Positions 45,079 to 54,835 of a stretch of DNA of 64,000 nt are shown here, in pieces. Every line of letters starts with the position of its first letter. Within the stretch, counting starts at the first letter, position 1. The position numbers and the translations under genes were made by a program. The notes beneath the pieces are model-generated. The model worked only from the letters and a program-made list of their open reading frames with translations, did not search any database and was not told the origin of the DNA. The DNA is from Scleromatobacter sp038243995 (GTDB lineage Bacteria > Pseudomonadota > Gammaproteobacteria > Burkholderiales > Burkholderiaceae_C), in contig JBBRTV010000002.1 in assembly GCA_038243995.1 (NCBI GenBank), positions 62,001 through 126,000 on the forward strand, written 5' to 3'.

Positions 45079-45888
45079 TCAGTGCGCCTGCGTCGCCTTG
45101 CGGATCGCGGCGACCGTGGTCTCGACGATCAGCTTCGTGCCCAGCTCGCCCAGCTCGGCCGTGGCGCGCTTCGGGTTGCCGGTGACGCCGGCCGGGTACG
45201 GCCCGGCAAGCGCCCTGTCGCGCACCAGCGAGGGGTCGACCGCCAGCGCCAGCGCGGTGTCGGCGAGGCCGGCATGCGTGCCGAGCTCCGCATTCGAGAC
45301 GCCGTGCGCCTTGAGCGCATCGACGTAGGCGGACTGCGTGATGCGGTAGTACTCGGGCGGCGCATGGGCGCGGCACGACGGATCCTTCGCCCATTCCCGG
45401 TTCAGCTTCTCGACGACGTGGGCCAGGTCGACCTGGTAGCCGCCGTGGTCGCCCAGGAAGACGACATCCCGGAAGCCGTGCTGCCTGAAGCTGCGCGCGG
45501 CGGCGGCGAGCAGGTCTTCGAATACCGCATCGGGGATGGAGATCGTCCCGGCGTACTTCATGTGCGCGGCCGGCGGGTGGATGCTGCCTTCCGGCACGTA
45601 GGCGATCGTGGGCGCGACGACGGCGTTGCCCAGCGCGTCGGCGATGCGGTCGGCCAGGACGTGGGCGCGCACGTTGTGCTTGCCCAGCACCATGTGCGCG
45701 CCGTTCTGCTCCGTGCCGCCGATCGGCACGATGATCGTCGTGGTGCCGTGGGCGATGCGCTCGCGCAGCTCCGTGCTGGTCAGCGCCTCGAGGTCGTTGG
45801 CAGCGAATCCCGCGGGCGGGGCGGCGTGCGCGCCGGACACGCAGAGAAGGGCGATCGCGACGAGCGCGCGCAAGCGGGGGCGGGCCAT
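45079..45888 (-). CDS. Exported creatininase-family protein
   Basis: The 269-residue protein has a signal peptide (LRALVAIALLCVSGAHA) and the creatininase fold. Metal ligands lie in PIGGTEQNGAHMVLGKHN (E, H), FLGDHGGYQVDL (D, H) and ELGTHAGLADTAL (H/E region). The family hydrolyses cyclic amides (creatinine, formylglycine-type substrates); export is unusual but seen in some proteobacteria. It starts 7 bp after the lspA stop, so it lies in the lspA transcript. Substrate not predicted. Confidence 0.88.
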   Translation of the reverse strand: MARPRLRALVAIALLCVSGAHAAPPAGFAANDLEALTSTELRERIAHGTTTIIVPIGGTEQNGAHMVLGKHNVRAHVLADRIADALGNAVVAPTIAYVPEGSIHPPAAHMKYAGTISIPDAVFEDLLAAAARSFRQHGFRDVVFLGDHGGYQVDLAHVVEKLNREWAKDPSCRAHAPPEYYRITQSAYVDALKAHGVSNAELGTHAGLADTALALAVDPSLVRDRALAGPYPAGVTGNPKRATAELGELGTKLIVETTVAAIRKATQAH

Positions 45889-45895
45889 CGCGCGT

Positions 45896-46414
45896 TCAGC
45901 TCTTCCTGACGCGGCGGAGTTCGTCGACGATCAGGCAGATCGCGCCGAGCGTGATCGCGCTGTCGGCGAGGTTGAAAGCCGGGAAGTCGAATGCGCGGTA
46001 ATGGACGTGGATGAAGTCGACCACGAAGCCGCGCAGGAGGCGGTCGATCACGTTGCCGATCGCGCCGCCCAGCACCATCGCGATGGCGAAGCAGAACAGC
46101 TTCTGCGTGGCATGGCGCTTCAGCAGCACGAGGATGAAGATCGAAGCGACGATGCCCAGGCCGATGAAGAACCAGCGTTGCCAGCCCGCCGACCCGGCGA
46201 GGAACGAGAACGCTGCGCCGGTGTTGTGCCAGCGGACGACGTCGAAGAACGAGGTCACGCGGCGGCTCTCGCCGAGCGCGAAGTCGCCCACGACCAGTTG
46301 CTTGGCGAACTGGTCGAGCAGCACGACGACGAGGGCGATGCCCAGCCACAGCCACAGCGACAGGCTGCCGCGGCTGCTGTGCGACGGGGGACGGGAGGAG
46401 GAGCGCGATGCCAT
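45896..46414 (-). CDS. lspA: Lipoprotein signal peptidase (signal peptidase II)
   Basis: The 172-residue inner-membrane aspartyl peptidase cleaves prolipoprotein signal peptides after lipid attachment. Four helices are visible, with VLLDQFAKQLV, NTGAAFSFL, GAIGNVIDRLLRGFVVDFI (catalytic D124) and FNLADSAI (catalytic D151). Sequence and length are normal. In most betaproteobacteria it directly follows ileS; here a TonB-like gene on the opposite strand lies between, so it needs its own promoter. Confidence 0.96.
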   Translation of the reverse strand: MASRSSSRPPSHSSRGSLSLWLWLGIALVVVLLDQFAKQLVVGDFALGESRRVTSFFDVVRWHNTGAAFSFLAGSAGWQRWFFIGLGIVASIFILVLLKRHATQKLFCFAIAMVLGGAIGNVIDRLLRGFVVDFIHVHYRAFDFPAFNLADSAITLGAICLIVDELRRVRKS

Positions 46415-46512
46415 AGGGAGCGAGTTCTGGAAGCGGGAGGCCGGTGCGCGCGGGACGCGCGCGCGAAGTCGGCTACTTTAGCCCTTGAATGGCAACGCGC
46501 CTTGCAAGTGGC

Positions 46513-46542
46513 TTGACTTGGGGCGGCGCGGTGAAATAAAAC
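46513..46542 (+). promoter_or_regulatory. Sigma-70-like promoter for the TonB-like gene
   Basis: TTGACT (46513-46518) and TAAAAC (46537-46542) are separated by 18 bases, in a local drop in GC content, about 125 bp before the TonB-like start. Five of six and four of six positions match consensus. Assigned by pattern only. Confidence 0.45.
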
Positions 46543-46667
46543 GTGTTTGCGTGGACGAGATCCACCCCCTGGGGCGTTCCGGCACGTTTCATTCGAACCC
46601 CACGTCCGGCGGGCCAGTCGCGATCCGGCCGACCGCAGACGTTCCAGTCACCATCGGAGAATCCTCG

Positions 46668-47327
46668 ATGAATTTCGCCCTCTCGCAACGCGCATCCGAC
46701 CAGCATCCCGTCGGATGGATGGTCGTCGTCGGACTGCATGTGCTGCTCGCAGCGGCCCTGTTGTCTGCCAGGATCTCCAGGACAACGCCGGTGGTCGAAT
46801 CGGTCGCCACGCTGGTGCCCGAGGTGTCGCCGCCGCCGCGGATCGATCACGTCCTGCCGCCGCCGCAGCAGCCGGTGCTGCAACACCGGCAGATCCTGGT
46901 GCTGCCCGACGTGCCGGTCGCGCCGCAGGATACGCCAACGATCACCGGGAAGTCCGACCCGTCGCCGCAAGCGCCGGTGGTGATCGCGCCGACGGAACCC
47001 GGCCCCGTCGCGCTCGTGCCGACCCGCATCCAGTCGCACTTGGCCTCGATCAACGCCGGCGCGTCGCAATGTCGTCCCGAGTACCCTGCCGCCGCGGCGC
47101 GCGCAGGCACCACCGGGGTCTCCCGGATCCGGTTTTCGGTCGACGCCGCCGGCAAGGTCACGAACGCGCTGATGCTGGCCTCGTCGGGGCCGACCCGCGA
47201 GCACCGCCTGCTCGACAAGGCTGCCGCCGACGCGCTGCAGCATTGTCCGATCACGGTGGGCACCGACGACACCGGTCGCCCGGTCGGCACGACAACGGAT
47301 GTCGAGTACGTATGGCGCCTGAACTGA
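46668..47327 (+). CDS. TonB-family energy-transducer-like protein
   Basis: The 219-residue protein has a short cytoplasmic N-terminus, one membrane anchor (VGWMVVVGLHVLLAAALLS), a proline-rich linker (VSPPPRIDHVLPPPQQPVL) and a TonB C-terminal domain (CRPEYPAAAARAGTTGVSRI, RFSVDAAGKVTNALMLASSG, LDKAAADALQHCPI). It would couple inner-membrane proton-motive force to outer-membrane receptors. GGAGA seven bases before ATG 46668 sets the start. No exbB/exbD lies nearby. It sits in reverse orientation between ileS and lspA. Confidence 0.9.
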   Translation: MNFALSQRASDQHPVGWMVVVGLHVLLAAALLSARISRTTPVVESVATLVPEVSPPPRIDHVLPPPQQPVLQHRQILVLPDVPVAPQDTPTITGKSDPSPQAPVVIAPTEPGPVALVPTRIQSHLASINAGASQCRPEYPAAAARAGTTGVSRIRFSVDAAGKVTNALMLASSGPTREHRLLDKAAADALQHCPITVGTDDTGRPVGTTTDVEYVWRLN

Positions 47328-47370
47328 AGAAGCGCGGGCGGACTGCGCCTCGTTGCACTTGCATGGCGGC

Positions 47371-47398
47371 GCGCGCCTCGATCACGATCGAGACGCGC
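47371..47398. terminator. Bidirectional hairpin between the convergent tonB-like gene and ileS
   Basis: Arms GCGCG/CTCGATC and GATCGAG/CGCGC (one mismatch, 2-base loop) lie between the two stop codons. There is no T run on either strand. It is placed where a shared terminator would be. Confidence 0.45.
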
Positions 47399-47403
47399 AG
47401 GCC

Positions 47404-50283
47404 TCAAGCCACCCGACGCACCTCGCCCGTGCCGAACAGGTTGCTCGTGCAGCGCCCGCAGATCGTCGGATGCGCCTTGTCCACGCCGACGTCCGCGCGC
47501 CAGTGCCAGCAGCGCTCGCACTTGACCTGGGTCGACGGCGTGACCGTGACGCCCAGCTCGTCGCCGTCCACCACGGTGACCGCCGATGTGATCGTGACGA
47601 ACTTGAGGTCGTCGCCGAGGTCGTCCAGCAGCACCCGGTCTTCGGCGTTCGCGGCGATCACGAGGTTCGCCTGCAGCGACGAGCCCAGCTGGCCGGCCGT
47701 GCGCACTTCCTCGATGGCCTTGTTGGCGACTTCGCGAATCTCGCGCAGCCGCTCCCACTTCGCGAGCAGCGAGGCGTCGCCCGACTCCAGCGGCCAGAAC
47801 GTCTCGGTGAAGATCGAGAACGACGCGCCCGGTGCGAACACCGGGAACGCCTCTTCGGCGGTGAAGCTCAGCATCGGCGCCATCCAGCGCAGCATCGCGT
47901 GCGTGATGTGCCACAGCGCGGTCTGCGCCGAGCGGCGCGCGAACGACTTCGGTGCCGTCGTGTAGAGGCGATCCTTCAGCACGTCGAGGTAGAACGCCCC
48001 GAGGTCTTCCGAGCAGTAGATCTGCAGCTTGGAGACGACGGGGTGGAATTCGTAGACCTGGAAATGCGCCAGGATGTCGGCCTGCAGCTGCGCCGCGCGA
48101 CCGAGCGCGTAGCGGTCCATCTCGAGCAGGTCGCCCAGCGGCACGGCGTCGGCCGCCGGGTCGAAGTCGCTCGTGTTGGCGAGCAGGAAGCGCAGCGTGT
48201 TGCGGATGCGGCGGTAGGAGTCGACGACGCGCGCGAGGATCTTGTCGTCGCCCGCGATGTCGCCCGAGTAGTCGCTCGCCGCGACCCACAGGCGGATGAT
48301 CTCCGCGCCCAGCTTGGTGCTCGTCTCCTGCGGGTCGACGCCGTTCTTGAGCGACTTGCTCATCTTGCGGCCCTGGCTGTCGACGGTGAACCCGTGAGTC
48401 AGCAGGCCACGGTAGGGGGCGCGGTCATAGAGCGCGCAGGCCAGCAGCAGCGACGAGTGGAACCAGCCGCGGTGCTGGTCATGGCCTTCCAGATACAGGT
48501 CGGCCTCCGGGCCCTCGGGGTGGAAGCCCGGATGCGCGGGCGTGCCGTGGTGCGTGCCGCGCAGGACATGGAAGAAGGTCGAGCCGGAGTCGAACCATAC
48601 CTCCAGGATGTCGCTGCTCTTCGTGTAGCCGGGCGCATCTTCGACGCCCAGCATCTCCTCGGCCGTCACGCGGCTCCAGGCCTCGATGCCACCCTGCTGG
48701 ACGATGTCGGCGGCCCGGTCGAGTATCTCCATCGTGCGGGGATGCAACTCGCCGGTGTCCTTGTGAAGGAAGAACGGGATCGGCACGCCCCAGCTGCGCT
48801 GGCGGCTGATGCACCAGTCGGGCCGGTTGGCGATCATGTCGCGCAGGCGTGCCTGGCCATTTTCCGGATAGAACTTCGTGTGGTCGATCGCCGAGAGCGC
48901 GGTCTCGCGCAGCGTCCTCGGCGCCTTGTCCTTCGTGAACACGCCCTCGCCGGCATCCATGCGGATGAACCACTGCGCCGCGGCGCGATAGATCACCGGC
49001 GTCTTGTGGCGCCAGCAGTGCGGGTAGCTGTGCGTGATCTGCGCAGTCGCGAACAGGCGTCCGGCATCGCGCAGCGCGTCGATGATGGCCGGCTGCGCCT
49101 TCCAGATGAACTGGCCGCCGAACAGGGGCAGTTCGGGCTCGTAGACGCCGCTACCCTGCACCGGGTTCAGGATGTCGTCGATCGCCATCCCGTGGCTCAC
49201 GCATGAGTTGAAGTCGTCGACGCCGTAGGCGGGCGCAGAATGGACGATGCCGGTGCCGTCGTCGGCGGTCGCGTAGTCGGCGAGGTAGATCGGCGCGAGG
49301 CGATCGTAGCCGGCATCGACCTCGGCGAAGGGGTGGCGGAAGCGGATCTCCGCCAGCGACTGGCCGAGCGTCGTCGCGAGGACGGTGCCGGCGAGTTCAT
49401 AGCGCTCCATGCATTTCTCGACCAGCGCCGACGCCAGCAGCAGCAGGCCGCGCTCCGTGTCGACCAGGCTGTACTCCAGCTGCGGGTTGAGATTGAGCGC
49501 CTGGTTGGCGGGGATCGTCCAGGGCGTCGTCGTCCAGATCACGACGAACGCGTCCTTGGCGACTCCGGGTAGCCCGAACGCGAGGGCGAGCTTCTCGGGC
49601 TCGGCGCACTTGAAGCCGACGTCGATCGTGAAGCTCTTCTTGTCGGCGTATTCGATCTCGAACTCGGCCAGGGAAGATCCGCAGTCGAAGCACCAGTAGA
49701 CCGGCTTCAGGCCGCGGTAGACGAAGCCGCGCTCGATGACGCGCTTGAACGCGCGGATCTCGCCGGCCTCGTTCGCGAAGTCCATCGTGCGGTACGGATG
49801 CTCCCAGTCGCCCAGCACGCCCAGGCGCTTGAAGTCGACCATCTGCTGGCCGATCTGTTCGGTGGCGAACGCGCGGCTTTTCGCCTGCATGTCGTCGCGG
49901 CTGAGCTTGCGGCCATGCAGCTTCTCGATCGCGTTCTCGATCGGCAGGCCGTGGCAGTCCCAGCCCGGCGCGTACTGTGCGTCGAAGCCCATCAACTGAC
50001 GGGTCTTGACGATCATGTCCTTGAGCACCTTGTTGACGGCATGACCCATGTGGATCTGCCCGTTCGCGTACGGCGGCCCGTCGTGCAGCACGAACAGCGG
50101 CTTGCCCTGGCGCGCGTCGCGCAGGCGCTGGTACAGGCCTTCCTTGTCCCACTGCTGCACCCAGCCCGGCTCGCGCCTGGGCAGGTCGCCGCGCATCGGG
50201 AACGGCGTGTCGGGCAGGTTCAGCGTCGCGCGGTAGTCGGTCGCGGACGCGGCGGTCGATTTGTCGGAGGTGTCGGCAGTCAT
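47404..50283 (-). CDS. ileS: Isoleucyl-tRNA synthetase
   Basis: The 959-residue class I synthetase charges tRNA-Ile. Signature HMGH is at residues 78-81 (HxGH type, after VLHDGPPYANGQI), and KMSKS at 640-644. The editing (CP1) domain lies between, with WTTTPWTIPANQ. The C-terminal zinc site has CERCWHW and CGRC. Length is that of the bacterial IleS1 type, E. coli-like. It follows ribF on the same strand after 279 bp that holds no gene. Confidence 0.98.
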   Translation of the reverse strand: MTADTSDKSTAASATDYRATLNLPDTPFPMRGDLPRREPGWVQQWDKEGLYQRLRDARQGKPLFVLHDGPPYANGQIHMGHAVNKVLKDMIVKTRQLMGFDAQYAPGWDCHGLPIENAIEKLHGRKLSRDDMQAKSRAFATEQIGQQMVDFKRLGVLGDWEHPYRTMDFANEAGEIRAFKRVIERGFVYRGLKPVYWCFDCGSSLAEFEIEYADKKSFTIDVGFKCAEPEKLALAFGLPGVAKDAFVVIWTTTPWTIPANQALNLNPQLEYSLVDTERGLLLLASALVEKCMERYELAGTVLATTLGQSLAEIRFRHPFAEVDAGYDRLAPIYLADYATADDGTGIVHSAPAYGVDDFNSCVSHGMAIDDILNPVQGSGVYEPELPLFGGQFIWKAQPAIIDALRDAGRLFATAQITHSYPHCWRHKTPVIYRAAAQWFIRMDAGEGVFTKDKAPRTLRETALSAIDHTKFYPENGQARLRDMIANRPDWCISRQRSWGVPIPFFLHKDTGELHPRTMEILDRAADIVQQGGIEAWSRVTAEEMLGVEDAPGYTKSSDILEVWFDSGSTFFHVLRGTHHGTPAHPGFHPEGPEADLYLEGHDQHRGWFHSSLLLACALYDRAPYRGLLTHGFTVDSQGRKMSKSLKNGVDPQETSTKLGAEIIRLWVAASDYSGDIAGDDKILARVVDSYRRIRNTLRFLLANTSDFDPAADAVPLGDLLEMDRYALGRAAQLQADILAHFQVYEFHPVVSKLQIYCSEDLGAFYLDVLKDRLYTTAPKSFARRSAQTALWHITHAMLRWMAPMLSFTAEEAFPVFAPGASFSIFTETFWPLESGDASLLAKWERLREIREVANKAIEEVRTAGQLGSSLQANLVIAANAEDRVLLDDLGDDLKFVTITSAVTVVDGDELGVTVTPSTQVKCERCWHWRADVGVDKAHPTICGRCTSNLFGTGEVRRVA

Positions 50284-50562
50284 GGCGGAGGCGCGCCGCG
50301 GGGGGGCGCGCTGGAGGCGAAGGCGGTGGTGTGCCGGGGCCGTCGGGGAGCGACGGCGAAGGGTGCCTGGTGATCGCGCCGCTTCGGGCGCGCGCGATCA
50401 AGCTGGGGGCTCAGGCCGAGGCAAGCCCGCAGATAATTCGGTCGCGCGTGGTCTGGCGCCGGGTGGCGGCGTGCCAGCGGCACGTGGCGGAGCGAGGGCT
50501 GGAAGGCAGCGACATGCCCCTATTCTAGCGGGGCCCCGGTGATTTCAGGCGTCGGCCAAGGT

Positions 50563-51570
50563 TCATGCGCCCGGCGCGGCCGCGAACCATTCCTGCGCCT
50601 CGCGTACGTCGGACGCGATCCCGGCTTCCAGCGCCTGCAGCGAGCCGTAGTCGCGCTCCGCGTGCAGCCACTTCACCAGCTCCACGCTGACGAGTCGGCC
50701 GTAGGCGCCCTCGCTGCCTATGTCCGCAGGCCACCGCAGGCAGTGCGTCTCGAGCAGTACGCGGCCGGCCGCCTCGATGGTGGGGCGCACGCCCAGGCTC
50801 GCGACCGCCGGCAGCGGGCCGGTCGCCAGGCCATGCACCCGCGCGACGAAGATGCCCGACGCGGCGGGGCGGGCGTCCGGCAGGCGCAGGTTCAGCGTGC
50901 GGAATCCGTCGCCCGTGCCAGCCCCGCTCTGGCCCAGCGCCCGCCCTAGCTTCTGGCCGTGCGCCACGCGGCCGCTGATCGCGTAGGGTCGCCCGAGCAG
51001 CGACGCCGCGCGCGGCATGTCGCCCGCAGCGAGCGCCTCGCGCACGGCGGAGCTCGAAACGCGCGTGCCGTGCACTTCGTAGCTCATCATCCGCGCGACG
51101 TCGAAACCCTGCGGACCGCCCGCGGCGTCCAGCATCGCGTAGTCGCCAGCGCGGCGTGCGCCGAAGCGGAAGTCGTCGCCAACCAGCACGTAGCGCACGC
51201 CGAGCCCGCGCACGAGGACCGTCGAGATGAAGTCGTCGGGCGCCAACGACGCCAGGTGATCGTCGAAGCGCAGCAGCACCACGTGATCGATGCCGCAGCG
51301 CTCGAGTTCGCCGAGCTTGTCGCGCAGCGTCGCGATGCGTGCCGGGGCGAGCTCGGGGCGGCCGGCGCGACGGGCGAAGAAATCGCGCGGGTGCGGCTCG
51401 AAAGTCAGGACGCAGCTGGGGACGTCGCGATGACGCGCTTCGCTGCGCAGCAGCGCCAGCATGGCCTGGTGGCCGCGGTGGACGCCGTCGAAATTGCCAA
51501 TGGTCAGCGCCGTGCCGCGTTTCGCCAGGGCGAGGGATGCGAGGGAACTGAGGCCGCGGTGGATCTGCAT
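50563..51570 (-). CDS. ribF: Bifunctional riboflavin kinase/FAD synthetase
   Basis: The 335-residue enzyme makes FMN from riboflavin and then FAD. The N-terminal FMN adenylyltransferase domain has TIGNFDGVHRGHQAML, FEPHPRDFF and RVSSSAVREAL. The C-terminal riboflavin kinase domain starts LGRPYAISGRVAHGQKLGR, with ASLGVRPTI and ERDYGSLQALEA. Length is normal. ribF-ileS order is conserved in proteobacteria, and the genes are probably co-transcribed. Confidence 0.96.
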   Translation of the reverse strand: MQIHRGLSSLASLALAKRGTALTIGNFDGVHRGHQAMLALLRSEARHRDVPSCVLTFEPHPRDFFARRAGRPELAPARIATLRDKLGELERCGIDHVVLLRFDDHLASLAPDDFISTVLVRGLGVRYVLVGDDFRFGARRAGDYAMLDAAGGPQGFDVARMMSYEVHGTRVSSSAVREALAAGDMPRAASLLGRPYAISGRVAHGQKLGRALGQSGAGTGDGFRTLNLRLPDARPAASGIFVARVHGLATGPLPAVASLGVRPTIEAAGRVLLETHCLRWPADIGSEGAYGRLVSVELVKWLHAERDYGSLQALEAGIASDVREAQEWFAAAPGA

Positions 51571-51641
51571 GGAACGCGATTATCGGCCGCGCGGCGACCT
51601 TCCCGTCGAGCAGCGACCGAAGCAAGCGCCGGGGCCGTCAT

Positions 51642-53486
51642 TCAGGGCGCGTGGGGGCCGTCGACGTATCGGTCGACGACCTCGGCCAGTGCGTCGCGGG
51701 AGAACGGCTTGCTCAGGTAGTCGTCCATGCCCGCCTCGAGGCAGCGCTCGCGTTCGCCGGCCGCGGCGCTGGCGGTGAGGGCGACGATCGGGGTGCGCAG
51801 GATCTGGCGCAGGCGCGTCTCGCGCGCGCGCCAGAGCCGCGTCGCCTCCCAGCCGTCGAGCACAGGCATCTGGCAGTCCATCAGCACGAGTTCATAGGGC
51901 ATGTCGCCCATGCTCGCGAGCGCGTTCTGGCCGTTCACGGCCAGATCCGCGGAGATGCCCATCTGCTCGAGCATGCCGCGCACGACGAGCGCGTTGACTT
52001 CGTTGTCCTCGACCACCAGCACGCGTGCCGAACGCCGCGGCGGCACCGGCCCTGGCTGCGCCGCCGCGGCGAGTTCCTCGGCCACGGACGGTCGCGGGGT
52101 CGGCGTCTTCGGCGTCTGCCGGAACGCGATCGCGAAGTCGAACGTCGTGCCGACGCCCGGCACCGACCGGCAGGTGACGTCGCCGCCCATCGCGCGGGCG
52201 AGGCGGCGCGAGATCGTCAGGCCGAGGCCCGCGCCGGAGCGCGCCGGCGCCGTGCTCGACGGTCCTTGCTCGAAGGCATCGAAGATGCGCTCGATCGCCT
52301 CTGCAGGGATACCTTCACCCGTATCGTTCACGCGGAAGCGCAGCATCCCCTCGCTCATCGAGACAGCCAGGCCGACCCTGCCGGTGGCCGTGAACTTGAG
52401 CGCATTGCCGATCAGGTTGTGCAGCACCTGCTTGACGCGCGACGCGTCAATCAGGGCCGCGGCCGGCAGGCCCAGGTCGAATACCACGTCGAAATGCAGC
52501 CCGCGCTCCTCGGCCAGCGGCTGCAGCAAATCGGTGACGTCGCGCACGGTCTGTGCGATCAGCGTGGGCTGCGGATTGAGTTCGATGCGCTCGAACTCGA
52601 TGCGCGATAGATCGAGCAGGTCGCCGATGACCGTGACGAGGTGCTCGGCGGAATGGCGCAGGACGTCCAGCCTTTGCATCTGCAGCGCGGAGAGAGGTTC
52701 CACGGCCAGCAGTTGCGTCATGCCGATGATGCCGTTCAGGGGCGTGCGCAACTCGTGGCTCACCGAGGCGAGAAAGCGTGTCTTGGCTGCGTTCGAGTGC
52801 TCGGCGAACACGAGCGCCCGGTGGCGTTCCTCGGCGATGGCGGCGTTCTCGAACCGCAGGCGCATCGACTCGGTGAAACGGCGATGGCTGTTCTGCGATT
52901 CTACGAACAGCACGGCGGAGTAGATCAGCAGCGTCGCGGCCGTGATGTGCTCGACGTCGGTCGAGGAGAGCGCCTGCTGCTCGATCAGCGGGCCCAGCAC
53001 CAGCGCCAGCGCGGCCCCCGAGGCGACGCGGTGCGCCGACAGCGCCAGCACGCTGGCGGAAGCGACGCCGACCATGCCAGCCACCATGACGCCGTTGGTC
53101 ACCGCATCCGACGTGGGGGTGAACAGCACCGTCATCAGGCCCCAGGTGAGCGAGTCGAGGATCGTCGCGATGAAGAACCGGTTCTTCCACGCCTGCATGC
53201 GCATCGCGCGGTGGCGGTCGCGCGCGAACAGGCGGCCGTCGATGAATCGCATGCCCAGCAGCAACAGCTTGAACGCGAGCCAGGCCGCCAGCAAGCCGTT
53301 CGACACGAAAGGCTGCAGCATCAGCCCGAGCAGGCACGTGAAGGCCATGCCGCCCAGCAGCGTGGGCGGCGCGATCGAGTACAGGGTGCTCACGCGCTCG
53401 AACTCGATCTGGCGTTCGATCGCTGCGGGCGTAGCGCGGACGTCGGGCAACGGCGCCACGCTGTTCAAACCCCCCACGGTACCCAT
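51642..53486 (-). CDS. Membrane hybrid sensor histidine kinase
   Basis: The 614-residue protein has an N-terminal membrane region of about five or six helices (residues 35-215) without a recognised sensor domain. HisKA follows, with the phosphoacceptor in FLASVSHELRTPLNGIIG. Then HATPase (NLIGNALKFT, NDTGEGIP, GAGLGLTISRRLARAMGG), and a C-terminal receiver (RVLVVEDNEVNALVVRG; phospho-Asp in VLMDCQMPVLDGWE; lysine in DDYLSKPFS). There is no output domain or adjacent regulator, so its partner is elsewhere. It sits 71 bp upstream of ribF on the same strand. Confidence 0.94.
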   Translation of the reverse strand: MGTVGGLNSVAPLPDVRATPAAIERQIEFERVSTLYSIAPPTLLGGMAFTCLLGLMLQPFVSNGLLAAWLAFKLLLLGMRFIDGRLFARDRHRAMRMQAWKNRFFIATILDSLTWGLMTVLFTPTSDAVTNGVMVAGMVGVASASVLALSAHRVASGAALALVLGPLIEQQALSSTDVEHITAATLLIYSAVLFVESQNSHRRFTESMRLRFENAAIAEERHRALVFAEHSNAAKTRFLASVSHELRTPLNGIIGMTQLLAVEPLSALQMQRLDVLRHSAEHLVTVIGDLLDLSRIEFERIELNPQPTLIAQTVRDVTDLLQPLAEERGLHFDVVFDLGLPAAALIDASRVKQVLHNLIGNALKFTATGRVGLAVSMSEGMLRFRVNDTGEGIPAEAIERIFDAFEQGPSSTAPARSGAGLGLTISRRLARAMGGDVTCRSVPGVGTTFDFAIAFRQTPKTPTPRPSVAEELAAAAQPGPVPPRRSARVLVVEDNEVNALVVRGMLEQMGISADLAVNGQNALASMGDMPYELVLMDCQMPVLDGWEATRLWRARETRLRQILRTPIVALTASAAAGERERCLEAGMDDYLSKPFSRDALAEVVDRYVDGPHAP

Positions 53487-53610
53487 TGTCGGGCAGGATC
53501 CTGCGTCATTCGACGCAGTCTACCGACAATACCCCTGGCGGTGAACCTGTCAGGTATGGCAGGGTGCGGACGCGCCCCGCGGTCCCCGGGGCCGCCCGGA
53601 CAGGATGGCT

Positions 53611-54750
53611 TCAGGCGAACACGCCCGCGGTCTCCTGCATGCGCGCGCTGACCTCGCCCAGGTGGTGCAGGGTGTCGCCGAACTGGATTTCCATGGTCGC
53701 AAGGCGCTTGAAGTAATGACTGCCGATGTATTCGTCAGTCATTCCGATGCCGCCGTGGAGCTGGATCGCCTGCTGGCCGACGTATCGCATGCTGTTGCCG
53801 AGCTGCACCTTGGCCTGCGCGATCGCGCGCCGGCGGGCCGCTGGCGGCTCGGCGAGCTTGAGCGTCGCGTAGTAGCTCATCGAGCGCGCGAGTTCGAGCT
53901 GCATCTTCATGTCGGCGACGCGGTGGCGCAGCGCCTGGAAGGTGCCGATCGCCACGCCGAACTGCTTGCGGGTGTTCAGGTAGTCGGCCGTGAGTTCGAA
54001 GAGCTTGTCCATCGCGCCGACGGCTTCGGCAGCCATCGCCGCGATGCCCGTATCGACCGCCAGTTCGAGCGCCTCGAACGCCGGGCCGACGTCGACGAGC
54101 AGGGTCGCCGGCGCGTTCGCCAGCGTCACTTCCGCTGCGCGCGAACCATCCTGCAGCGCATAGCCGAGTGTCGTCACGCCGGACGCAGCTCGCTCGACGA
54201 GGAACAGCGCGATGCCCTGGGCGTCGTCCGCGGCGCCGCGCACGCGGGCCGGCACGATGAAGGCGTCGGCGAGGTCGCCGATCGGCACGATGCTCTTGAC
54301 GCCGCTGACGTTCCAGTCGTTGCCGGACTGCATGGCCCGGGTGTCGACCCGATCCAGGCGGTAGCGGGCCGCACGTTCCTGATATGCGAGCACGACGCGC
54401 GCGCCTCCCGAGGCGATGCGCGGCGCCCAGGCGGAACGCACCCCGACAGGTGCGCGCGCGATGACGGATGCGGCGACCAGCGCCACCGCCGCCACCGGCT
54501 CCATCACGAGGCCGCGGCCCAGCGCCTCGAGTGCGAGCATGGCCGCGACGGGACCCATGGCCATTCCGCCGTCTTCCTCCGACGTGCCGAGGCCGAGCAG
54601 CCCGAGTTCGGCGATCTCGCTCCACACCTCGGCGCTGAAGCCGCCCGACTTCTCGATCGCGCGCCGGCGATCGAAGGTGTAGCCGCGCTCCACCCAGCGC
54701 AGAACGGCCTCGCGCAGTTGTTGTTCGTCGTCGCTGAAATCGAAGTTCAT
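53611..54750 (-). CDS. Acyl-CoA dehydrogenase, PimD-like small subunit
   Basis: The 379-residue flavoenzyme opens MNFDFSDDEQQLREAVLRW, typical of pimeloyl-CoA dehydrogenase small subunits. It has LGLLGLGTSEEDGG, LVMEPVAAVALVAA, TRKQFGVAIGTFQALRHRVA and IQLHGGIGMTDEYIGSHYFKR. It probably pairs with the product of the gene upstream to oxidise a dicarboxylic, steroid-derived or branched acyl-CoA. GGGAAG lies seven bases before the ATG. The two genes are 85 bp apart on one strand. Confidence 0.92.
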   Translation of the reverse strand: MNFDFSDDEQQLREAVLRWVERGYTFDRRRAIEKSGGFSAEVWSEIAELGLLGLGTSEEDGGMAMGPVAAMLALEALGRGLVMEPVAAVALVAASVIARAPVGVRSAWAPRIASGGARVVLAYQERAARYRLDRVDTRAMQSGNDWNVSGVKSIVPIGDLADAFIVPARVRGAADDAQGIALFLVERAASGVTTLGYALQDGSRAAEVTLANAPATLLVDVGPAFEALELAVDTGIAAMAAEAVGAMDKLFELTADYLNTRKQFGVAIGTFQALRHRVADMKMQLELARSMSYYATLKLAEPPAARRRAIAQAKVQLGNSMRYVGQQAIQLHGGIGMTDEYIGSHYFKRLATMEIQFGDTLHHLGEVSARMQETAGVFA

Positions 54751-54835
54751 GTCATCGCTTCCCGGCCATGTCGGCCGTCAAATTCAAGCATCCGGCGCGG
54801 CCGCGACCCGCAACGGGAGCGCGGCGGGCGGGCGG

